Shown one piece after another: positions 1-4,668 of a stretch of 5,020 bases of DNA. This DNA comes from Anaerolineae bacterium (lineage in GTDB: Bacteria; Chloroflexota; Anaerolineae; Aggregatilineales; Phototrophicaceae). The notes under the pieces were generated by a model. The model searched no databases and was not told where the DNA came from. It worked only from the letters and a program-made list of their open reading frames with translations. The translations under genes were made by a program, and so were the position numbers. Each line of letters begins with the position of its first letter. The stretch's first letter is position 1. The DNA is taken from positions 1-5,020 of the forward strand of contig JACMMD010000578.1 of assembly GCA_014379235.1 (NCBI GenBank), given 5' to 3'.

Positions 1-1
1 C

Positions 2-895
2 CTACGTATGTTGCTAACTATCCTCGTCGCTGTCGCGCTGCTTCCCGGCACGATTGCCATGATTCAGCAGTACCAACTTACGCCGACGCCGCTGCTGCTG
101 CGCGAATACACGCGCTATGTTCCCAACAACGGCGTGATTCTCATGCCGGAAAACAGCGACCTACGCGCCACATGGGATCGGTCATACAGCGGCTACGATG
201 GCCCGACGTTCGGTTGGGCGTTCGACAGCCGGCCATGGCTCAAGTCGCCGCAGGAATTTACGGCGCAAGGCGTGACTTATTGGGCGATCAGCGCCAGCGA
301 CACCGCGCTGTTCGATGCCGACGAACGCGCACAGTTAGACGCTTTCATCGCGCAGTCGACCCCGCTCCGCAGCATCGCCAGCACATCGCAAACCACTGGC
401 CCCGCCATCGACTTTTACGCGATGCTGCCGCCGCAGGTTGAAACGGATGTGATTTTCGGCATCGAAGGTGGCGATCAAATTCGGTTGGTAGGCTACGATT
501 TGGGCACCTCTGCGGTAGGGGCGACGCATGCGTCGCCCCTACCAATCGCTCCCGGTGATACGCTTACGTTTCGCCCCTACTGGCGTGTCGATGCAGCGCC
601 GACAGAGAACTATTCAATGTTCGTCCACCTGTGGCCCGAAGATGCGCTGGACGTTGTGGCCCAGTTCGATGGCGCTCCATCACATAACGATCCCGCTTCG
701 CCGCCGAGATTGACCGCCGCATGGGATGACCCCGCTGAACTCATCGTCGGGGCACAGGCGCGCTTGACCATTCCCGAAAATCTCGTGGCGGGGCGTTATC
801 GGTTGGCGTTGGGGCTGTACAACTTCGCCACTGGTGAGCGGCTGATGATCGACGGCGCAGATCACTACGAAATCCCCATTGCGGTTAGCGAGTGA
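2..895 (+). CDS. C-terminal part of a membrane glycosyltransferase-like protein (GT39/ArnT-like), 5' truncated by window edge
   Basis: The frame is open to the window edge (two codons precede the ATG at base 8), so the true start is probably upstream and this is a 3' fragment of about 297 codons ending in TGA. It opens with a hydrophobic helix (residues 1-20 counted from the ATG at 8), probably the last membrane span of a multi-helix protein. An extracytoplasmic region follows: about residues 25-145, with a stretch of the kind seen after the membrane core of GT39/ArnT-like sugar transferases (VTYWAIS, later IDFYAML). Residues 150-295 form a beta-sandwich-like tail with the motifs IRLVGYDL, PGDTLTFRPYWR, YSMFVHLWP, AGRYRLALGLYNFATGERL. 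This tail recurs after GT39-type proteins in Chloroflexota. The catalytic part lies outside the window, so the enzyme call rests on the tail and is an inference; a tail-only surface protein is possible. A 30-nt palindrome at 514-543 adds the peptide VGATHASPLP in a loop between two predicted strands. No SD-like site precedes the ATG at 8. Confidence 0.6.
   Translation, partial: LRMLLTILVAVALLPGTIAMIQQYQLTPTPLLLREYTRYVPNNGVILMPENSDLRATWDRSYSGYDGPTFGWAFDSRPWLKSPQEFTAQGVTYWAISASDTALFDADERAQLDAFIAQSTPLRSIASTSQTTGPAIDFYAMLPPQVETDVIFGIEGGDQIRLVGYDLGTSAVGATHASPLPIAPGDTLTFRPYWRVDAAPTENYSMFVHLWPEDALDVVAQFDGAPSHNDPASPPRLTAAWDDPAELIVGAQARLTIPENLVAGRYRLALGLYNFATGERLMIDGADHYEIPIAVSE
514..543. repeat. Perfect 30-nt palindrome inside a coding region (copy 1 of dispersed palindromic repeat)
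   Basis: The segment equals its own reverse complement over 30 bases. Its 28-nt core (515-542) has outer arms GTAGGGGC and GCCCCTAC, a central GCATGC, and 3-nt variable blocks GAC/GTC between them. It is ten codons long and preserves the frame of the host gene, where it encodes VGATHASPLP (residues 170-179 from the ATG at 8). Because it is a palindrome, the opposite strand encodes the same peptide. It falls between the strands GYDLGTS and PGDTLTF, where relatives usually have a short loop. No clear target-site duplication is visible. As RNA it could fold into a very stable hairpin. It resembles small dispersed palindromic elements (REP-like or Rickettsia palindromic element-like) rather than an IS; there is no transposase. 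Confidence 0.85.
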
Positions 896-990
896 ATTTC
901 TCGCTCACAAAATCTCCAGCCTTTCGAGCGCGGTAGTCATTGTATTTAAACGAAGGCTCTTTTTCAAAACGAGTGCGAAACGTTTTCTGG

Positions 991-1018
991 GTAGGGGCAA
1001 GGCATGCCTTGCCCCTAC
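991..1018. repeat. Perfect 28-nt intergenic palindrome (copy 2 of dispersed palindromic repeat)
   Basis: Same architecture as the copy at 515-542: outer arms GTAGGGGC and GCCCCTAC and the central GCATGC are identical. The two 3-nt blocks between arms and core are AAG/CTT here instead of GAC/GTC. Both arms changed together, so the palindrome stays perfect. It lies between two same-strand genes and is not followed by a T-run, so it is not a standard terminator, though it may stabilise an mRNA 3' end. Read as protein in one opposite-strand frame it gives VGARHALPLP, close to the VGATHASPLP of copy 1. Confidence 0.85.
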
Positions 1019-1156
1019 AAGATCACACTTTCTGAGCATGAGCCTAAACGAAAGCCATTGTAGGCGCTCAGTCAGCGCTGTGTATTGCACAATGTTGCTG
1101 TGTTCGTCAGTAGTACCTATCGGCAAGCCACAAGGCCGCTCGAATCGGGTATGTTC

Positions 1157-1162
1157 TATAAT
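1157..1162 (+). promoter_or_regulatory. Putative -10 element (TATAAT) for the 1271-3204 gene pair
   Basis: A perfect TATAAT hexamer lies about 110 bases before the next gene start. No good -35 hexamer sits 16-18 bases upstream (that stretch reads GGCCGC), and there is no extended TG motif, so the promoter assignment is weak. If it is used, the transcript leader would contain the whole ACTGA inverted repeat. Confidence 0.3.
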
Positions 1163-1169
1163 AGGCTGT

Positions 1170-1247
1170 AGTTCTCAGTGGTCAGTGATTAGTAAAATGC
1201 GCGAAACTAACGACTGATGAACAACTGACGACTGAAAACTGATAACT
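1170..1247. repeat. Degenerate ACTGA-type repeat forming an imperfect inverted repeat
   Basis: The right part (1205-1247) is a chain of degenerate units around ACTGA (AACTAA, CGACTGA, CAACTGA, CGACTGA, AAACTGA, TAACT). The left part (1170-1193) is its opposite-strand version (CTCAGT, GTCAGT, ATTAGT). Arms 1170-1193 and 1224-1247 match in reverse complement at 18 of 24 positions, so a long imperfect hairpin is possible. It ends about 20 bases before the next gene's start. Similar low-complexity strings are familiar from intergenic regions of Chloroflexota and cyanobacteria (general knowledge, not checked here). Confidence 0.6.
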
Positions 1248-1261
1248 ATTAACTTTTCTTG

Positions 1262-1268
1262 AGAGGTG
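1262..1268 (+). promoter_or_regulatory. Ribosome binding site that fixes the start at 1271
   Basis: AGAGGTG matches the anti-SD sequence and lies just before the ATG at 1271 (about 4 bases after the GG, slightly short). It lies inside the frame if the in-frame TTG at 1259 were used, which argues for the ATG. Confidence 0.7.
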
Positions 1269-1270
1269 TT

Positions 1271-2839
1271 ATGTCTGACCTCGATATGCCCGATGACGAT
1301 GACCTGTTTCCCAATGACGATGACCTGTTTCCCGACGATAACGATCTATTTCCCGATGAGTCCCCGCTGCCACCGCAAACGTCGCCGCGCTTGAGCAAAA
1401 TCGCTCAAGAATCCAGCGCGCTCGATATGGACGAACTGCGCGGCGCGGTAGGTGTAACGCCGTCGGCCAAGCCCAAAGATGCCCCTAAACCAAAAGCATC
1501 TGCGCCGCCAGCGCGAGCCAGCCAAGTCCCGTCTGACCCCGACATGCCTGATATGGACGAGTTATTCGCCGGACAAGAGGTATACAGCGATTCGTCGCTG
1601 TTCTCACCTTCGGCGCGTGAGACACTTCCACGCTTGTATTTGATCGCAGGCGGGGCCATCGGCGGGTTGATCGTCGTGCTTATCGTCTATGCCCTGCGCG
1701 AATTTTTCGGGTTTATGGGCGCGCTGCTGCTTGGCAGTTTTGGCGTTTACGGACTCGTGGTGACGACTGCGGCGGCGATTCTCGGCTATCGCAGCCAGCG
1801 CTACCGCGAATGGCTCTATAATCAACACGGCTTCCGCGCCCGTTTGGGACGCGCTCCACGCTTCAACTACGATACGCCCAATGAGCTGCTCAAGTGGACG
1901 TTGATTTACTTTATCCCGCCGACGATTTTAGGTCTTATCTTACTGTCGTTGGCGATGGGCAATGCGGGCTTCACGCTGCGTTTCGGTGTCGTGCTGATGT
2001 CTGCTATTTTCGGGCTGATAATCATGGTTCCGCTGTATAGCTGGCTGATCGAAGGCTGGCGCTTACCGCCGGAATCGAGCGCCGAACGCGAAGCCGCCGC
2101 CGAACGCGCCGCCGAATTAGCCGCCGTGCCCGCCGCACCAATCCAATTTGGCGCGATGAAAGGTCGCTTTGCCGAGATGCAAGCCGCACGAGCCGCATCC
2201 GCTGTCGCCAAGGCTGAAGCGAAGGCCGCCAATGCTGCCGCAAGCGAGACCGCGCCAGCCGCGAGTGCATCGGTGGTGTCTGCGTCAGGTTCGCCCGCGT
2301 TCGATATGGACGATGAGATTCCCAACCCCGATGATTGGGACTTCATGCCCAACTCCCCGGTTGCTATCGCACCAGCGCCTACGCCCGCCGCGAAACCGAA
2401 ACCCGCCGTGCCCAAACCGCAGATTACGCCTCAAGCCGCCGCGCTTCCGGCTGCACTATCAGCCGCCTCGAATTTGCAGGCGGTCAAAACGCCCGCGCAG
2501 ATGGCCGCGCTGTCGCCTGCTGATTTCGAGCGTTTCGTCGGGCAGATGTTCAAGAAGCAGGGCTACGAGGTCAAGCGGCTGAATAAGCCCGAAGAAAAGA
2601 ATGTGCAGTTGATCGTGCGTAAGGATGGCGTGACCAGTGTCGTGCGCTGCATTGCGCCCAAAGGTGGCTACGATGTGCAGAGCGCCCGCGATCTCCATGC
2701 GGCATCGATGCGCTATAAGGCTGAAATGGGACTGTTAGTCTCCAACAGCGATATTTCGATGGCGGTGCAAATCTGGGCAGAGGACAAGCCGCTGCGCCTG
2801 ATTGATGGTCGAACGCTGGCATCGTGGGCCAATGGATGA
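1271..2839 (+). CDS. Four-helix membrane protein with acidic DLFP repeats and degenerate Mrr-like restriction endonuclease domain
   Basis: 522 residues from the ATG at 1271. Parts in order: an acidic disordered N terminus with three DDDLFP-type heptads (residues 8-28), then further short acidic motifs LDMDELRG (51-58) and PDMDELFAG (93-101) in a Pro/Ala/Ser linker; two membrane helices (about 122-142 and 147-171); a basic loop (173-200, RSQRYREW); two more helices (about 208-229 and 236-260); an Ala/Glu-rich likely coiled coil (270-330); another acidic motif (FDMDDEIPNPDDWDF); a Pro/Lys/Ala linker; and a C-terminal globular domain (about 410-522). That domain reads like Mrr_cat (type IV restriction endonuclease family): LSPADFERFVGQMFKKQGYEV, VVRC, MGLLVSNSDISMAVQIW, LRLIDGRTLASW. 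Aligned by eye, the catalytic Asp and the QxK pair are replaced (Gln446, Arg459, Ile461), so nuclease activity is doubtful. Both termini should face the cytoplasm. It is followed after 8 bases by a second membrane-protein gene. The cellular role is unknown; DNA or protein binding at the membrane is only inferred. Confidence 0.75.
   Translation: MSDLDMPDDDDLFPNDDDLFPDDNDLFPDESPLPPQTSPRLSKIAQESSALDMDELRGAVGVTPSAKPKDAPKPKASAPPARASQVPSDPDMPDMDELFAGQEVYSDSSLFSPSARETLPRLYLIAGGAIGGLIVVLIVYALREFFGFMGALLLGSFGVYGLVVTTAAAILGYRSQRYREWLYNQHGFRARLGRAPRFNYDTPNELLKWTLIYFIPPTILGLILLSLAMGNAGFTLRFGVVLMSAIFGLIIMVPLYSWLIEGWRLPPESSAEREAAAERAAELAAVPAAPIQFGAMKGRFAEMQAARAASAVAKAEAKAANAAASETAPAASASVVSASGSPAFDMDDEIPNPDDWDFMPNSPVAIAPAPTPAAKPKPAVPKPQITPQAAALPAALSAASNLQAVKTPAQMAALSPADFERFVGQMFKKQGYEVKRLNKPEEKNVQLIVRKDGVTSVVRCIAPKGGYDVQSARDLHAASMRYKAEMGLLVSNSDISMAVQIWAEDKPLRLIDGRTLASWANG
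1292..1354 (+). repeat. Three tandem 21-nt units encoding acidic DDLFP heptads
   Basis: Three consecutive 7-codon units (1292-1312, 1313-1333, 1334-1354) encode DDDDLFP, NDDDLFP and DDNDLFP. Units 1 and 2 are almost identical in DNA (GACGATGACCTGTTTCCC is shared); unit 3 has diverged (AAC, CTA codons). This suggests a recent duplication by slippage with an older third copy. The repeat may vary in copy number among strains. Confidence 0.85.
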
Positions 2840-2847
2840 AATAAAAC

Positions 2848-3204
2848 ATGACCACGAACGATAGCGAGCCAACCGCCAACCGCAAACGTCCGCGCAAAAC
2901 CAAGGCGGAGCGCGATGCAGAACTCGCCGCGCAAGCCGCCGCCGAAGCTGCAAAGCCGATTGATCCAATTGTCTGGATGATCCTTGGTGGCTTACTCTTA
3001 TTCGTCGCGCTGTGGACATGGCTAGACCCGGTGACATTTGCCGAAGCCGGGCAGGCTAAAGACTGGAGTGTATTTCAGCTTGTACCGCTGCTCCTCGTCC
3101 GTGTTTTCGGCAAAACGCCTGCGGTCATCATCATGACTGTTCTTGGCCTACTGCCGTTGGCGTGGGGCATTAAAGGCTGGCTGCGAAAGCGCTTCCGCAG
3201 TTGA
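2848..3204 (+). CDS. Small two-helix membrane protein of unknown function
   Basis: 118 residues, starting 8 bases after the stop of the Mrr-like membrane protein gene, so probably co-transcribed. The SD is weak (GGA at 2834-2836, overlapping the end of the upstream gene), which fits translational coupling. The N terminus is strongly basic (RKRPRKTKAER, residues 12-22), followed by an Ala-rich, probably helical stretch (24-36). Membrane segments lie at about 41-59 (IVWMILGGLLLFVALWTWL) and 91-108; the hydrophobic stretch 75-87 may be a re-entrant or partly buried helix. The protein ends in a basic tail (KGWLRKRFRS). The positive N-terminal tail and positive C-terminal tail suggest both face the cytoplasm. 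I do not recognise a family. The context suggests a partner of the upstream membrane protein: its basic tails could pair with that protein's acidic N terminus, which is inference only. Confidence 0.75.
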   Translation: MTTNDSEPTANRKRPRKTKAERDAELAAQAAAEAAKPIDPIVWMILGGLLLFVALWTWLDPVTFAEAGQAKDWSVFQLVPLLLVRVFGKTPAVIIMTVLGLLPLAWGIKGWLRKRFRS

Positions 3205-3210
3205 AAATCT

Positions 3211-3242
3211 AAAAAGCGCTGGCTCACGGCCAGCGCTTTTTT
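3211..3242. terminator. Strong intrinsic terminator, probably bidirectional
   Basis: Bases 3211-3223 and 3229-3241 form a perfect 13-bp stem (GC-rich core AGCGCTGGC) with a 5-base loop (TCACG), ending in a run of six T at 3237-3242. It begins 7 bases after the stop of the small membrane protein gene. The run of A on the left gives a T-run on the opposite strand, so it can also end the convergent gene whose stop codon is at 3265-3267. Confidence 0.92.
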
Positions 3243-3264
3243 GTTCCACGAAGGTTATTGTGGT

Positions 3265-4134
3265 TTACGCCCGTGCGACCATCGCCCGCGTATAAACGTT
3301 GAGATCGACATAGTTCTTAGCAGGGATGCGTTCGCCTGCGAACAGGCGCTGTGCCAATTCCACGAGGTGCTGACCATAGGCATCGGGGCTGTAGAGGGTC
3401 GTGGCCAGCAGCGGGCTGTTGGCATCAGCCAGCCGCTGCAAACCGTTCTTGGTTGCGCCTTGCCCGACGACGATCACACGATCTTCGCGCCCGACAAGGG
3501 TGATTGCTTCCAACGCACCAAGCGTGCTTTCTTCATTGAAGCCAAGCACAACGATGTGCTGCAGCGATGACCAGCGCTCCAAAACAGGTATAACGCGCGC
3601 CAGCGTCAGGTCATGGACGTTGCCAGAGTCGATATACAGAACATCGTTCGTGTTGAGCGCGACATGTTCGGACAGCACTTTCACTGCCTGCTCGATACGT
3701 CCGCGCACAGCATCCAACACACGCGATTCGACGATAGCCAACACTTTGTCCACTTGCCCATCCCAATGAGCATTTACCCACTGCGCCAATTCTAGCCCGG
3801 CCAACCGGCCCGCCTCGTCGTTGTTGACACCGAAGTAGCTCGTAAACTGAATCGGGATGTCTACACTGATGATGGGGATCGCTTTGCTGTTGAGAATGTT
3901 TCGCAGCTTAGGGCCGATGCGCTCGTTGATATGATAAATAATTGCGAGATCGACATCCATGTCGGCCAGCGTTTGCGCGTTTTGCAGCGCGCATTCGTCA
4001 TCCATGCGGTTATCGAGGCAAACGAGGCTTAGGTTCGGGTAGGCTGCTACAGCCACTTCGAGGCTTTCTCTTACGGCAATACTAAAATCAGCGTCTTCAG
4101 ATAAGTTCGTGAAACCAATTGTATATTTTTGCAT
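3265..4134 (-). CDS. Sugar-binding domain protein (ribose-binding/LacI-type, Peripla_BP_4-like) without signal peptide or HTH
   Basis: 289 residues from the ATG at 4134 (minus strand), preceded by AGGGGCG. The whole protein matches the two-lobe fold of RbsB-like periplasmic sugar-binding proteins and LacI effector domains: KYTIGFTN (3-10, first strand), DVDLAIIYH (60-68), KAIPIISVDIP (84-94), the hinge-region stretch GVNNDEAGRLAGLELAQWV (102-120), VLAIVES (131-137), VVLGFNEESTLGALEA (195-210), DRVIVVGQG (218-226), ATTLYSPDAYGQHLVELAQRLFAGERIP (244-271). Its length equals a mature binding protein (about 270-290), but nothing before IGFTN resembles a signal peptide or lipobox, and no helix-turn-helix precedes it. 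It may therefore be a cytoplasmic sugar sensor, a regulator that lost its DNA-binding part, or a subunit used with another protein. The ligand cannot be assigned; the place of the usual ligand-contacting Asp/Asn in the last lobe is taken by FNEES. It is convergent with the membrane gene pair and shares their terminator. Confidence 0.82.
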   Translation of the reverse strand: MQKYTIGFTNLSEDADFSIAVRESLEVAVAAYPNLSLVCLDNRMDDECALQNAQTLADMDVDLAIIYHINERIGPKLRNILNSKAIPIISVDIPIQFTSYFGVNNDEAGRLAGLELAQWVNAHWDGQVDKVLAIVESRVLDAVRGRIEQAVKVLSEHVALNTNDVLYIDSGNVHDLTLARVIPVLERWSSLQHIVVLGFNEESTLGALEAITLVGREDRVIVVGQGATKNGLQRLADANSPLLATTLYSPDAYGQHLVELAQRLFAGERIPAKNYVDLNVYTRAMVARA

Positions 4135-4140
4135 GGGTAT

Positions 4141-4147
4141 CGCCCCT
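4141..4147 (-). promoter_or_regulatory. Ribosome binding site for the sugar-binding protein gene
   Basis: On the minus strand AGGGGCG precedes the ATG at 4134 by 6 bases. It supports this start over longer in-frame alternatives up to base 4233, whose extra 33 residues are not protein-like for this family. The site resembles one arm of the GTAGGGGC palindrome. Confidence 0.6.
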
Positions 4148-4290
4148 ATGTGTTGTAACGAACGCCATCGAATTGTAATGTTTATACACTTACTATAACG
4201 TAAAAATAGGATAATGCGACAATTATTTCTCAATTATAATCACTACCATACAAGATTATAACAATTCTTAATGTTGAGAGTATTATGATG
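4148..4290 (-). promoter_or_regulatory. AT-rich control region upstream of the sugar-binding protein gene
   Basis: This stretch is much richer in A+T than the flanking sequence and lies directly upstream of the minus-strand gene. Possible minus-strand hexamers are TTGTCG (4217-4222) and TATAGT (4192-4197), but the spacing of 19 is long. On the plus strand TTGTAA (4173-4178) and TATAAC (4194-4199) are spaced 15, which is short. TATAAT-like words occur several times, so no single promoter can be chosen. The operator-like inverted repeat at 4233-4262 lies inside it. Confidence 0.4.
4233..4262. promoter_or_regulatory. Operator-like inverted repeat
   Basis: ATTATAATC (4233-4241) and GATTATAAC (4254-4262) are inverted copies matching at 8 of 9 positions, with a 12-base spacer. 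Half-site centres are 21 bases apart, two helical turns, as expected for a dimeric regulator. It lies about 100 bases upstream of the sugar-binding protein start. AT-rich sequence makes chance matches common, so confidence is low. Confidence 0.35.
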
Positions 4291-4668
4291 GATACTGCTA
4301 TCTGAATAACAGACCACGCAGCAGCGTTGAATGTCGCTGTTGAGCAGCACACATCGCTATGAATGACACGCTATCCTCACGGCCCACTCATCAACATCTC
4401 CTACAATGGCGATGCTTATAACAGAAAACTCACCGCCAGCGCGCTGACACGCGATACGCCTACATCGGCTTTAGTAACCGCTAACTCATTGAGTACCGCA
4501 GCCGCCGATACAGCAGGCACACGGAACACACGATTGATGTCTACGAAAACGCAAAATTCCGAGCGACACCAACACAGCACAATGCTTCATCTACGTCAGA
4601 GCGCGCATGAGACGGTGAACGTGAAATCGCGCTGTGAGTTGTGCTTGCTCAATAGGAGAGATGTCGTC
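4291..4668 (+). other. Unassigned upstream region with an open frame joined to the next gene
   Basis: No recognisable gene. An open frame begins at an ATG at 4363 (preceded directly by a TGA and by no SD) and continues without a stop for 102 codons into the signal-peptide gene starting at 4669, in the same frame. The translated stretch (for example GPLINISYNGDAYNRKL, then Ala/Thr/Ser-rich) matches nothing I know, and the strong SD and signal peptide at 4669 argue that translation starts there. It may be leader sequence, a decayed gene, or a chance frame. No clear -35/-10 pair for the downstream gene is visible. A short CAGCG/CGCTG inverted repeat (4322-4326, 4335-4339) is present. Confidence 0.4.
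4654..4660 (+). promoter_or_regulatory. Strong ribosome binding site deciding the start at 4669
   Basis: AGGAGAG lies 8 bases before the ATG at 4669. A second ATG at 4661 lies immediately after it in another frame, too close to be served by it, and that frame closes after 23 codons. Confidence 0.75.

Larger units (their letters stand above)
896..1270. other. Intergenic region with palindrome, ACTGA repeat and putative promoter
   Basis: I see no convincing gene in these 375 bases. A 112-codon frame crosses the region (879-1217), but it reads through the palindrome and has no recognisable domain. Contents in order: a weak 6-bp hairpin over the preceding stop codon (887-892 with 900-905, no T-run); a small AAAACG/CGTTTT inverted repeat (966-971 and 981-986); palindrome copy 2 at 991-1018; a TATAAT hexamer at 1157-1162; the ACTGA-type repeat at 1170-1247; and an SD site just before the next gene. 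No intrinsic terminator with a T-run is visible after the upstream gene. Confidence 0.6.

Noticed and set aside
887..905. Hairpin over the stop codon as a terminator of the first gene
   Set aside because: The stem is only 6 bp with a 7-base loop and there is no T-run after it.
515..1018. CRISPR-like repeats
   Set aside because: There are only two copies, 476 bases apart, with one inside a gene; they are palindromes without regular spacers.
905..1126. A 73-codon minus-strand frame containing VGARHALPLP
   Set aside because: The peptide is just the palindrome read as protein; the rest is intergenic and not protein-like.
879..1217. A 112-codon plus-strand frame after the first gene
   Set aside because: It overlaps the end of the preceding gene, reads straight through palindrome copy 2 (GRGKACLAPTR) and into the ACTGA repeat, and has no SD or recognisable domain.
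1259..1270. TTG start 12 bases upstream for the Mrr-like membrane protein
   Set aside because: The SD sequence would lie inside the gene; the ATG at 1271 directly follows it.
1906..2415. A 169-codon minus-strand Ala/Ser-rich frame
   Set aside because: It is the shadow of the Ala/Pro-rich coding stretch of the plus-strand membrane protein, whose helices and Mrr-like domain are clear.
3241..3570. A 109-codon plus-strand frame
   Set aside because: It lies opposite the sugar-binding protein gene and begins within the terminator T-run; the minus-strand protein matches a known fold throughout.
4135..4233. Longer N terminus for the sugar-binding protein
   Set aside because: The extra 33 residues are neither a signal peptide nor a helix-turn-helix, come from AT-rich promoter-like DNA, and the ATG at 4134 has its own SD.
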